The notes beneath the pieces are model-generated. The model saw only the letters and a list, made by a program, of their open reading frames with translations. It was not told where the DNA came from and ran no database searches. Positions 1-7,316 of a DNA stretch of 14,412 bases are shown here, in pieces. A program made the position numbers and the translations under genes. Source of the DNA: Rhodospirillaceae bacterium (GTDB lineage Bacteria; Pseudomonadota; Alphaproteobacteria; GCA-2731375); NCBI GenBank assembly GCA_018701215.1, contig JABIWH010000029.1:1-14412 (forward strand). The letters run 5' to 3'. Every line of letters starts with the position of its first letter. Within the stretch, counting starts at the first letter, position 1.

Positions 1-12
1 GGAGAGAAAAGA

Positions 13-996
13 TCAAGAAACTGACCATCCAAAAACGCCGCTTGAACCATCAACGACAAGCGGCATAACATCAAACCTAGATGAGCCAGATCCTCCCATT
101 GGAAACAGGATCACATGTCCCAAATGTTTTGATGACGGACAGCGCTCGAATATCAAAAGGCTGCCGCCGGGCGCCAATGCATCAACCGCACGGGCCAGCA
201 TGGTGGAGGCCTCGTCCTCGGGCCAGTCGTGCAGGAATGATTTGAAGCTGACCAGATCGAAGCCTTCAGGCAATACACCGGTACGCGCATCGCCCTTGTG
301 GAATGTGATCCGTCCGGCTTCCGGTTCCCGGCTTACATTATCCCGGCCCACCGCGCAGACAACCGGCAGATCAAACACCGATGCTTCGATGGCGGCATGC
401 GCCTTGCACACACGCAGGACAAACTCACCGCTGTTACCGCCGATATCCAGCATCCTGTGGTGCGCCGCGAAATCGTAATGTTCAAGGCACGCCAGGGCTT
501 CATATCTGGTTAAACCGGTGGTGAAGCGCATCCAGCTCGCCGTTATCCGATAGTTTTCCGCCGTCTCCTCCATGGCCAGGTCATAACGGAACATCTCGAA
601 CACCTTGGAGCGGGCCATGAACTCACCGGGCCGGGCTAGCAATTCGGTAAACAAGTCGTGGCAATCGACCAGAACGGCAGCGGCAAAATCCAGTCGTGTC
701 TCGAGCAGGTCGCGATATTGCAATGCCTGAGCGAAATCGGGCGTGAGCCGAATTTCACCGCCCACCTCGGCCAATACCTGGTTGGCGGTCAGCAGACCAA
801 GCAGCAGATCGAAACCGCGCGGTTCCATCTCCAACCCCGCCGCCAGTGTGATCTTTGCCATTGATCCGCCGCCCCAAAGGCGGTCGATCAGCCCCAGTTC
901 CAGTGCACTTGCCAGCGCCCGCGCATCGACCAAGGTCTTAAGGAAATCATCTACACATAGAAACGGATACTGGTCCTTGGGTGCGGCCTTATTCAC
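13..996 (-). CDS. SAM-dependent O-methyltransferase (family 2 / acetylserotonin O-methyltransferase-like), C-terminus abnormal
   Basis: Predicted to transfer a methyl group from S-adenosylmethionine to a hydroxyl of a small molecule. An N-terminal helical dimerisation region is followed by a Rossmann methyltransferase domain with SAM motif DIGGNSGE (about residues 184-191), an acidic KGDAR loop, and FLHDW, whose His is in the catalytic position of this family (about residue 256), then LAPGGSLLIFER. I chose the GTG start at 996 because GGGAG lies about 8 bases upstream; an in-frame TTG at 1029, 5 bp past the preceding gene's stop, is the alternative. It follows the 88-residue gene with a short gap, so the two are probably cotranscribed. 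After LLIFER only about 42 residues remain and they do not resemble the usual family ending, where an aromatic-rich segment and a final beta-hairpin are expected. Base composition there is also more AT-rich, so a frameshift or a junction with other DNA is possible. The fold is secure; the substrate is unknown. Confidence 0.8.
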   Translation of the reverse strand: MNKAAPKDQYPFLCVDDFLKTLVDARALASALELGLIDRLWGGGSMAKITLAAGLEMEPRGFDLLLGLLTANQVLAEVGGEIRLTPDFAQALQYRDLLETRLDFAAAVLVDCHDLFTELLARPGEFMARSKVFEMFRYDLAMEETAENYRITASWMRFTTGLTRYEALACLEHYDFAAHHRMLDIGGNSGEFVLRVCKAHAAIEASVFDLPVVCAVGRDNVSREPEAGRITFHKGDARTGVLPEGFDLVSFKSFLHDWPEDEASTMLARAVDALAPGGSLLIFERCPSSKHLGHVILFPMGGSGSSRFDVMPLVVDGSSGVFGWSVS

Positions 997-1034
997 GCCC
1001 GGATCTCCCTGGTGCCTGCCAGCGGTCAAACCCG

Positions 1035-1301
1035 CTAGCTCATGGCGGACAGATTGGCTATCAGCGCCTTATTGGCCGTGCGAATTTCCTCGCCGACCCT
1101 ATCAGCCATGCCACGATCGGCGGCACAAGCATCCATGGCCGCTTCCGTCGAGCGTTCAACACCCTTTTTCAAGGCTTTGGAGATGACCTGCTCAATCGCG
1201 CGGGCAACCTTATCGCCTTGCGCGCCACTGGGGCGGACACCAAGAATACCGAATATCTCCTCGGTCGCTTGATGGGCCCGGCTATTCAAATTCTTGCTCA
1301 T
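1035..1301 (-). CDS. Small helical protein of unknown function (88 aa)
   Basis: I do not recognise this family. The 88 residues look almost wholly alpha-helical, with many Ala, Glu, Lys and Arg, a single Cys, no signal peptide and no membrane segment, so it is probably a small cytosolic protein. Two helices are suggested around KVARAIEQVISKALKKG and DRVGEEIRTANKALIANL, after a short segment ILGVRPSG. The ATG at 1301 is preceded by GAGG about 9 bases upstream, which supports translation. It ends just ahead of the methyltransferase on the same strand, so it may work with that enzyme. A promoter candidate lies about 100 bp upstream. A chance open frame cannot be excluded, but the ribosome binding site and operon position argue that it is a gene. 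Confidence 0.6.
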   Translation of the reverse strand: MSKNLNSRAHQATEEIFGILGVRPSGAQGDKVARAIEQVISKALKKGVERSTEAAMDACAADRGMADRVGEEIRTANKALIANLSAMS

Positions 1302-1397
1302 TCGGTTTTGCCTCGCGCGTTGCGGCGTCTAATTTAATGCTTTGGATTTTGGTTCCACGTCAGCTTCGTGTGCATGTTTTACACGTTGTTACCAAGA

Positions 1398-1426
1398 ATT
1401 ATTCTAACAGTTTCATTTTCCCACAA
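1398..1426 (-). promoter_or_regulatory. Candidate sigma70-type promoter for the 88-aa gene/methyltransferase unit
   Basis: On the minus strand, TTGTGG (-35, 1421-1426) and AATAAT (-10, 1398-1403, five of six consensus bases) are separated by exactly 17 bp inside a locally AT-rich patch. A 5-bp inverted repeat, CGTGT/ACACG (1367-1371 and 1381-1385), lies just downstream and could be an operator or chance. The 1302-1497 spacer contains no other gene that I can see and no clear terminator for the monooxygenase upstream of it. Confidence 0.35.
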
Positions 1427-1497
1427 TAATTCGGCCTGCGTCCATCATCAATATCCTGTGGCATCGACGGGCCGCCAATCGCAGGCAGGCAGTTTAT

Positions 1498-3138
1498 CTA
1501 TCTAAGCCTAAGTTCCTGATAACCCTTGGCCGCAACTTCGTCGCACCATTCGCGGTACTCCGGCGCGGTGCCGCTGTAGCGGACGAGCGTCCGGGTTTGC
1601 TTACCTTCCACGTTCATGTTCACCCCGGTCATCCAAGAGTCGATTTCGTTGGACAACAGGCCCTGGGCTTTTTGTCTGACGAAGCCGGTCCATTCTTCCA
1701 CCGCCTCCGGCCGGGCGGCCGCCACGGTCAGCTCCTGGCCGTCCATGTGACCGATCAGATCCCGCACCCATTCGACATTATATTCGATACTGCGAGGGTT
1801 GTTGCCAAGGGCGGCATGCGGCCCCATTACCATGAACATATTGGGGAAGCCCTCAACCATCACGCCGACAAAGGATGTCGGCCCGCCCTGCCATGCCTGT
1901 TTCAACTTGCGCCCGCCGCTGCCCGAAATATCGATGCGGTCGAAACTGCCCGTGACGGCATCAAAACCGGTCGCGTAGATGATGATGTCGAATTCATAAT
2001 CAGCCCCGCTGGTCCTGATGCCGGCCTGGGTGATGCGTTCGATCGGCGTCTCCAGCATGCTGATCAGTTCCACGTTCGGCCGGTTGTAGACTTCGTAATA
2101 ATGGGTCTCCTGGGGTACCCGGCGGGTGCCGAAGCCGTGATCCTTCGGGATCAACAGTTCAGCGGTCTGCGGATCATCCACCCGCCCACGAATCTTGTCA
2201 GCGACAAAATCGGAAATCAGTTTGTTCGCCTTCGGGTCCGTCAGCATATCGCGGAAATTACCCTGCCAGATGCCAAAGCCGGGGCCGGCATAAAGCTCTT
2301 CCCAAAAGGCATTGCGCACTTCCTCGGTCACTTCGAATGTGCCGCGCGGATCAACCGTATGGACAAAGCAGGCGGCGGTCTCGCGGCAGCGCTGGAACAG
2401 TTCCGGGTAGCCTGCCCGGATTTCTTCCATCTCCGCCCTGTCGATTTTCCGGTTGTGCAGGGGCGTACACCAGTTGGGCCGGCGCTGGAAGACGGTCAGA
2501 TGTTCGGCTGTCTTGGAGACTTCCTGAATGGCCTGAACGCCGCTGGCCCCGGTACCGATGACCGCGACCCTTTTGCCCTCGAAGCTGACGGTTTCCTTGG
2601 GCCACAGCCCGGTATGAAAGGACTGGCCCTGGAAATCCGGCACGCCTTCAAAGCGCGGCATGGTCGGCGCCGACAATGGCCCCAGCGCGGTAACCATGAA
2701 GCGCGCGCTATGCCGGCTGCCATCGTCCAAAACGATGCTCCAGAAACAATTTTCGTCGTCATATGTAGCGGAATTGACACGGCTGGAAAACTGGATGTCC
2801 CGGCGCAGATCGAATTTGTCGGCGACATAATTAAGGTAGCGCTCAATCTCCGGCTGTGATGAGAAATGCTCGCTCCAATCCCATTCATCAAGCAGTTCCT
2901 GGGAGAAGGAATAGCCGTAGGAATAACTCTCGGAATCAAAGCGGGCGCCGGGATAGCGGTTCCAATACCAGGTGCCGCCAACGCCGGTACCGGCCTCGAA
3001 CACACGCACGCGCATACCCAGTTCGCGCAATCGATAAATCAGGTACATGCCCGACATGCCAGCCCCGATCACGATAACATCGTGGTCGAGCATTGGCGCC
3101 GTCGGTGTTTGCCGGTCCGTATCGCTGGATATGCTCAT
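1498..3138 (-). CDS. Type I Baeyer-Villiger monooxygenase (FAD/NADPH)
   Basis: A cytosolic flavoenzyme expected to insert an oxygen atom next to a ketone carbonyl, giving an ester or lactone, using FAD, NADPH and O2. The 546 residues have the usual length. An N-terminal FAD Rossmann motif GAGMSG (residues 25-30) is followed by GGTWYWNRYPGARFD. The Baeyer-Villiger fingerprint FxGxxxHxxxW is intact as FQGQSFHTGLWP (residues 169-180). The NADPH Rossmann motif GTGASG is at 195-200. GTRRVP near 337-342 supplies the expected active-site arginine, probably R340, and an ATGFD motif lies further on. The ATG at 3138 has AAAGG upstream and a promoter candidate at 3203-3231. It is transcribed alone, divergently from the 124-aa gene. 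The intact fingerprint separates it from N-hydroxylating and ordinary flavin monooxygenases. Closest in style to cyclohexanone, phenylacetone and steroid monooxygenases; the substrate is not predictable. Confidence 0.93.
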   Translation of the reverse strand: MSISSDTDRQTPTAPMLDHDVIVIGAGMSGMYLIYRLRELGMRVRVFEAGTGVGGTWYWNRYPGARFDSESYSYGYSFSQELLDEWDWSEHFSSQPEIERYLNYVADKFDLRRDIQFSSRVNSATYDDENCFWSIVLDDGSRHSARFMVTALGPLSAPTMPRFEGVPDFQGQSFHTGLWPKETVSFEGKRVAVIGTGASGVQAIQEVSKTAEHLTVFQRRPNWCTPLHNRKIDRAEMEEIRAGYPELFQRCRETAACFVHTVDPRGTFEVTEEVRNAFWEELYAGPGFGIWQGNFRDMLTDPKANKLISDFVADKIRGRVDDPQTAELLIPKDHGFGTRRVPQETHYYEVYNRPNVELISMLETPIERITQAGIRTSGADYEFDIIIYATGFDAVTGSFDRIDISGSGGRKLKQAWQGGPTSFVGVMVEGFPNMFMVMGPHAALGNNPRSIEYNVEWVRDLIGHMDGQELTVAAARPEAVEEWTGFVRQKAQGLLSNEIDSWMTGVNMNVEGKQTRTLVRYSGTAPEYREWCDEVAAKGYQELRLR

Positions 3139-3145
3139 TTACTGC

Positions 3146-3163
3146 CTTTGTCCCCTTTGTCCC
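3146..3163. repeat. 9-bp tandem duplication over the monooxygenase ribosome binding region
   Basis: CTTTGTCCC occurs twice with no gap (3146-3154 and 3155-3163). In the monooxygenase mRNA this reads GGGACAAAGGGGACAAAGG, so it places two purine-rich Shine-Dalgarno-like cores (AAAGGGG and AAAGG) ahead of the ATG at 3138. The nearer core has normal spacing. Confidence 0.6.
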
Positions 3164-3202
3164 GACATGCGTTCGCTTGACCGCGCGCAGCCGCTTTTCC
3201 AT

Positions 3203-3231
3203 AGCATAGCGGGGCAATGGACCAATGTCAG
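3203..3231 (-). promoter_or_regulatory. Candidate sigma70-type promoter of the Baeyer-Villiger monooxygenase
   Basis: On the minus strand CTGACA (3226-3231, five of six to TTGACA) and TATGCT (3203-3208, four of six to TATAAT) are spaced by exactly 17 bp. They would start transcription near 3196, giving a leader of roughly 60 bases. The promoter covers the ATG at 3225 that would begin the longest reading frame of the divergent gene, which is one reason to prefer the later start of that gene. Confidence 0.45.
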
Positions 3232-3323
3232 TTCCCGCGAAACAAGCTTCCGCAATAGACCATCACAGGATGCACGCGGTCGCACCGCATAGGCGGGGTT
3301 TTCCCATCTTGGCAAGAGAGGGT

Positions 3324-3698
3324 ATGCTGGCTGTTACCATTCGCTATGACGGAACCTGTTCCATGGCAAGGCGCCGCTGGTTTTATATGTCCGCCACAAC
3401 TTTTGAAGAAGCGAGGACGGCGTGTGAAGAATTGCAGACATCACACGGTATTGGCCAAGAACTGCGGATAATCTGGAACAACGAACATACCGCCTGCCTG
3501 GTCTGTCTTGATGGTGCGTCCAAGGATTGGCGCAGGCCGCATCGTTGGATTGATGATTGCGTGGAAGTACATTGCCGCACGACTTATCCGGGCCTGTCCC
3601 AAATTGCAGTTAGCGGCGGTTGGCAACAGCCCATGACGGATCCGGAAGCCAGTGTTGAGGGCGACGAGACATTTTGGGACGAAGAAAACTGGCGTTGA
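3324..3698 (+). CDS. Hypothetical protein, 124 aa, Trp- and Cys-rich
   Basis: I do not recognise this protein. From the chosen start it has 124 residues, starting MLAVTIRYDG, with a mixed alpha/beta look, five cysteines, seven tryptophans, and an acidic tail ending in FWDEENWR. There is no signal peptide or membrane segment. The frame is open back to an ATG at 3225, but the extra 33 residues are Arg/His/Ala-rich and look non-coding, and that region carries the divergent monooxygenase promoter. The ATG at 3324 has GAGAGGG immediately upstream (short spacing), so it is preferred though not certain; an ATG at 3363 is also possible. It stands alone between two intergenic regions, divergent from the monooxygenase and 178 bp ahead of the carboxylase. 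It may be a small regulator or accessory protein, but nothing in the sequence shows this. Confidence 0.55.
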   Translation: MLAVTIRYDGTCSMARRRWFYMSATTFEEARTACEELQTSHGIGQELRIIWNNEHTACLVCLDGASKDWRRPHRWIDDCVEVHCRTTYPGLSQIAVSGGWQQPMTDPEASVEGDETFWDEENWR

Positions 3699-3714
3699 CC
3701 CTTGGCATGTTTCG

Positions 3715-3770
3715 GCCCGAACAAAATGGCCCGAATAAAATTCCCCAAACTAAATTGCCCAAACAAAATT
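3715..3770. repeat. Four tandem 14-bp repeats, consensus GCCCRAAYAAAATT
   Basis: Four uninterrupted units with a strict 14-bp period lie at 3715-3728, 3729-3742, 3743-3756 and 3757-3770. Reads: GCCCGAACAAAATG, GCCCGAATAAAATT, CCCCAAACTAAATT, GCCCAAACAAAATT. Each unit differs from the consensus at no more than two positions. They lie just after the stop of the 124-aa gene and about 107 bp ahead of the carboxylase ATG. Phased direct repeats in this place fit an array of protein-binding sites, but slippage expansion without function is also possible. Confidence 0.8.
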
Positions 3771-3806
3771 GCATGGTGCGCGCTTCCCGGCGGCGTTAAA
3801 CTTCAA

Positions 3807-3816
3807 GCAAGCTTGC
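3807..3816. promoter_or_regulatory. Perfect 10-bp palindrome in the carboxylase upstream region
   Basis: GCAAGCTTGC is identical to its reverse complement and is extended by a staggered inverted repeat CAAGC-AA-GCTTG (3804-3815). It lies 60-70 bp ahead of the carboxylase start, where an operator for a dimeric regulator would be expected. No convincing -35/-10 pair was found nearby, so the role is inferred from position only. Confidence 0.3.
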
Positions 3817-3840
3817 CAAACGGGGAATGTGGGCTGAAAA

Positions 3841-3857
3841 AATCCCGCGCCGGGATT
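3841..3857. other. 7-bp GC-rich hairpin with triloop ahead of the carboxylase ribosome binding site
   Basis: AATCCCG (3841-3847), loop CGC, CGGGATT (3851-3857) form a perfect stem ending 19 bases ahead of the ATG at 3877, just before the AAGGGA ribosome binding site. In the plus-strand mRNA it would be a leader hairpin that could affect translation or mRNA stability. Read on the minus strand the stem is followed by a run of T (complement of 3837-3842), the form of a factor-independent terminator, but no minus-strand gene precedes it. Confidence 0.45.
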
Positions 3858-3876
3858 GCAACACGAAGGGAAAGAG

Positions 3877-6800
3877 ATGAGCCTGCATAAGCGCGTTTTG
3901 ATCGCCAACCGTGGCGAAATAGCCATCCGTATTGCCAAGGCCGCAAAAGCATTAGGCATGGAATCCGTCGCGGTGCATGCACCGGTCGACGCATTGTCCC
4001 TGCACACGCGGATGACGACCCAGGCACAGGCAATCGGCCAGGACGGCAGCCAAGATGCCGTGGCCGCCTATCTGGATGGCGCCGCGCTAATCAAGATTGC
4101 CAAGGAAATGCACTGCGACTGTATTCATCCCGGCTATGGCTTTCTATCCGAGAACGCCAACTTCGCGACCATGTGCGCAGCCGAGGATATCGCCTTCATC
4201 GGGCCTTCGGCCTCCGCCTTGCAGCTGTTTGGCGACAAGGTCACGGCCCGTGCGCTGGCACAATCCTGCGGCATACCCGTCGTCGCGGGCAGCACGGCGG
4301 CGCTCAATTCCAGCAGTGAAGCGCGGGAAATCGCCCATGGCATCGGCTATCCCGTGATGTTGAAGGCGGCCGCGGGCGGCGGCGGCCGGGGCATGCGCGC
4401 GGTGGCCTCGGACGATGAATTGGCGGATGCTTTTGAACGCTGCCAAAGCGAGGCGGCGGCGGCCTTCGGCGATGGCTCGATCTTCATCGAAAAGCTGGTT
4501 CTGCGGCCCCGCCACATCGAAGTGCAAATTCTGGCCGACACAAAGGGCCAAACGGTTCATCTGCACGAGCGTGATTGCTCGGTACAGATCCGCAATCAAA
4601 AAGTCATAGAGATCGCGCCCGCCGCTGGCCTCGACCCCACACTCAGGCAAAACATGCACGATGATGCGATCAAGCTCGCCAAGGCGGCCGACTACGTCAA
4701 TGCCGGCACTGTCGAGTTTCTGGTCTCGCCGGAGAGCGGTGATTACTATTTCATTGAATGCAACCCACGCATCCAGGTAGAGCACACGGTGACCGAACAA
4801 GTCACCGGTATCGACCTAGTGGAAGCGCAATTCCACATCGCGGGAGGTGCTTCGTTGGCATCCCTGGGCCTGGCGGACCAGGCGGCGGTGGGCGCGGCCA
4901 GGGGATATGCGGTTCAAGCCCGTGTCGTGGCCCAAGGCAGCGGCACCATCAGTGGCTACAAGGAACCATCTGGCCCCGGCATCCGCGTCGATGCTTGCGG
5001 CTATCTCGGCTATACGCCGCCGCCTCAGTTTGACCCGCTGCTGGCCAAGCTCATATGCACGGCCAGCTCCGGCGGCACGCTGGTGGCGGCTGTAGAGCGG
5101 ACCCTGGCCGCCTTGGACGAATTCCACATCGGCGGGCTGCCGACCAACCTGGCGCAGCTACGCGCTATTCTGGAAAAGCCGGAGGTGGGCGGCGGCAATG
5201 CCAGGACCTCGCTGATGGCCGAGCACCCGGAACTCTCGGATATCGCCGGGCGTCAAACGGGAGGCGAAGCGGTCAGCTTTCTCGAACAACAAGCAGCCAC
5301 GCTTATTACACCGGGCGCCGGACAGGTACGGGCACAGTTCGAATCCAACCTGCCGCCGTTGGCGATCGCCGACAATGCAACGGGCCTCGAATGTCCCATG
5401 GCCGGCAGCATCCTGGAGTTGTCGCTGCTTGAAGGCGCGCGCGTCAATGCTGGAGATACGCTGCTCGTCATCAGCGCCATGAAGATGGAGGCCGCGGTCG
5501 CCGCACCTTGTTCCGGCACCATAACGGCGGTGCAAACCGTGCGCGAGGGTGACAATGTGGTCGCGGGACAGATTGTTGCCGAGATCACGCCGGATGCGGG
5601 CGATGCGGAACGCGACCTGGCCGAACAGGATATCAACGAGACCTGGACGCCGGTGCTCGAAGAAGTCAAAACCTTGCAACAACTGGCGCATGACCGCCTG
5701 GCCCCCGGTTCCGAGGAACCAGGTGTTGTCAGGCAACGCTCCCGCGATAAATTGACCTGCCGGGAACGCATCACCTTGCTTTTAGATGAGGATTCATTCC
5801 GCGAGGTCGGCAGCCTGGCCGGTTTCGCCACCTATGACGAGGACGGCAATGTCGCCGCGTTCACGCCCGCCAACCATGTGGGCGGCTGGGGCAGTATCGC
5901 CGGCCGCACGGCGATTGTCTGCGCCGATGATTTCACCTCGCGCGGCGGCCATGCGGACGGTGCCATCGGCTCCAAAAGCCGTTATCTGGATCAATTGTCG
6001 CTGGAGCTGAATGCGCCATCGATCAGACTGCTTGATGGTTCGTCAGGGGGCGGCAGCGTCGCTACCATGGTGCCGCAACAACAGCAATCCGGTGCCAGTG
6101 ACGCCCAGGAAAGCAGCGGCGCCATCAAGGCGGGCCGCCCAAGGGTAACAGGCGGGGGTGGTTCATTCCTGCCTGGCGAGTTGGGCAGTGCTGTCTATAC
6201 CGAACAACTATCCACGGTGCCCGTCGTCAATATGCTGCTGGGCAGCGTCGTGGGTATCGGCGCGGCGAAAGCCGTCCTAGGGCATTTTTCCGTCATGGTC
6301 CGCGACATCTCACAGCTTTTTGTCGCCGGGCCGCCGGTCGTCAGCCATGCCATGGGATATGACATCACCAAGGAAGAACTTGGCGACTGGCGCATCCACT
6401 GCACCAACGGTTCCGTCGACAACCTGGCGGAGAGCGAGGACGAGGCGGTCGCGATAACCCGCCGGTTCCTGTCCTACCTGCCGTCCAGTGCCTATGAGAC
6501 ACCGCCGGTTCTGCCGCCTAACCCGGACGATCCCCATGACCGGCGCGAGGAGGAGCTATTCAGCCTCATTCCGCGCAGCCGCACATCGACCTTTGATATG
6601 CGCAAGGCAATCCGATTGCTGGCTGACAAGGATTCGTTTTTCGAGATCGGGTCACTTTGGGGCACCGATCAGATCACCGGCTTCGTCCGCTTCAACGGGC
6701 ACCCGCTTGGTGTCATTGCCTCCGATAGCCGGCACGTCAACGGCGGCGCCTTGACGGCGGACGGTTGCGACAAACTGCGGCGCCATATCGACCTGTGCGA

Positions 6801-7302
6801 TGTCTTCCACATCCCGATCCTCAACCTAGTCGACAACCCGGGCTTCGCGGTGGGCCTTGAGCACGAGATCGCCGGCACCATCCGCAAGGGTGGTGAGTGG
6901 ATGGTGGCATTTGCGCAAATCAAGGTGCCTATTTTTACGGTCATCGCCAGGCGCAGCTTTGGCGTCGCGGGCAACAACTATGCCACGCCCCTGGCCAGGC
7001 CTTCCATCCGGGTCGCCTGGCCGGCGGCAGATACGGGCGGTATTCCACCAGAAGGCGGCATCGAAGCCGCCTACAAGCGCCAGTTGGCGGAGGCAGAGGA
7101 CCCGGTCGCACTACGGGCGGAAATCAACGCCCGTATCGAAAGCGCACGCGGCCCCGTCGGCCCCCTTAATAAATTTCAGATCGAAGAGATGGTGGATCCG
7201 AGGGATACCCGCCGCTTGATCTGTGAGTGGGTGGGAACCGCCTATCAAATAATCGCGCAGCCCGGCCGGCTTGGCCCCCGCGCATTACAATTCAGACCTT
7301 GA
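3877..7302 (+). CDS. Single-chain acyl-CoA carboxylase: biotin carboxylase + BCCP + carboxyltransferase
   Basis: A biotin-dependent enzyme that uses ATP and bicarbonate to carboxylate biotin, then passes the carboxyl group to an acyl-CoA. All parts lie on one 1141-residue chain. The biotin carboxylase domain (about 1-450) begins LIANRGEIAIRI and has the ATP-grasp glycine loop GGGGRGMR (about 165-172), RDCSVQIRNQK, and ECNPRIQVEH with E294, N296 and R298. The BCCP domain (about 510-575) carries biotinylated K536 in SAMKMEA. The carboxyltransferase N-half begins near 586 and the C-half near 880, including DNPGFAVG and AWPAADTGG. This plan and length match the single-chain long-chain acyl-CoA carboxylase type (homohexamer) known from mycobacteria. 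The start is the ATG at 3877 with AAGGGA 5 bases upstream; a TTG 21 bases earlier sits in a hairpin and is unlikely. It is cotranscribed with the YghU-type gene. Acyl specificity cannot be read; the carboxyltransferase is divergent from propionyl-CoA carboxylase. Confidence 0.93.
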   Translation: MSLHKRVLIANRGEIAIRIAKAAKALGMESVAVHAPVDALSLHTRMTTQAQAIGQDGSQDAVAAYLDGAALIKIAKEMHCDCIHPGYGFLSENANFATMCAAEDIAFIGPSASALQLFGDKVTARALAQSCGIPVVAGSTAALNSSSEAREIAHGIGYPVMLKAAAGGGGRGMRAVASDDELADAFERCQSEAAAAFGDGSIFIEKLVLRPRHIEVQILADTKGQTVHLHERDCSVQIRNQKVIEIAPAAGLDPTLRQNMHDDAIKLAKAADYVNAGTVEFLVSPESGDYYFIECNPRIQVEHTVTEQVTGIDLVEAQFHIAGGASLASLGLADQAAVGAARGYAVQARVVAQGSGTISGYKEPSGPGIRVDACGYLGYTPPPQFDPLLAKLICTASSGGTLVAAVERTLAALDEFHIGGLPTNLAQLRAILEKPEVGGGNARTSLMAEHPELSDIAGRQTGGEAVSFLEQQAATLITPGAGQVRAQFESNLPPLAIADNATGLECPMAGSILELSLLEGARVNAGDTLLVISAMKMEAAVAAPCSGTITAVQTVREGDNVVAGQIVAEITPDAGDAERDLAEQDINETWTPVLEEVKTLQQLAHDRLAPGSEEPGVVRQRSRDKLTCRERITLLLDEDSFREVGSLAGFATYDEDGNVAAFTPANHVGGWGSIAGRTAIVCADDFTSRGGHADGAIGSKSRYLDQLSLELNAPSIRLLDGSSGGGSVATMVPQQQQSGASDAQESSGAIKAGRPRVTGGGGSFLPGELGSAVYTEQLSTVPVVNMLLGSVVGIGAAKAVLGHFSVMVRDISQLFVAGPPVVSHAMGYDITKEELGDWRIHCTNGSVDNLAESEDEAVAITRRFLSYLPSSAYETPPVLPPNPDDPHDRREEELFSLIPRSRTSTFDMRKAIRLLADKDSFFEIGSLWGTDQITGFVRFNGHPLGVIASDSRHVNGGALTADGCDKLRRHIDLCDVFHIPILNLVDNPGFAVGLEHEIAGTIRKGGEWMVAFAQIKVPIFTVIARRSFGVAGNNYATPLARPSIRVAWPAADTGGIPPEGGIEAAYKRQLAEAEDPVALRAEINARIESARGPVGPLNKFQIEEMVDPRDTRRLICEWVGTAYQIIAQPGRLGPRALQFRP

Positions 7303-7316
7303 TTGGAGCTCGACAA

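Noticed and set aside
1430..1500. GC-rich stretch after the monooxygenase stop as a terminator
   Set aside because: It contains the repeat CTGCCTGCCTGC and partial complementarity, but no clean stem followed by a T run.
1597..2859. A 420-codon open frame on the plus strand opposite the monooxygenase
   Set aside because: It lies wholly antisense to a gene with all Baeyer-Villiger motifs, its protein has no recognisable motif and an odd His/Arg/Gly-rich composition, and long antisense frames are common in GC-rich coding DNA.
3225..3323. N-terminal extension of the orphan protein from the ATG at 3225
   Set aside because: It overlaps the divergent promoter candidate, and its residues look like translated non-coding DNA; the later ATG at 3324 is preferred.
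3715..3770. The 14-bp repeats as a CRISPR array or replication iterons
   Set aside because: Units are contiguous without spacers, so it is not CRISPR; no replication initiator gene or AT-rich origin region lies nearby.
4144..4800. A 218-codon minus-strand frame inside the biotin carboxylase domain
   Set aside because: Antisense to a highly conserved domain, composition typical of a shadow frame.
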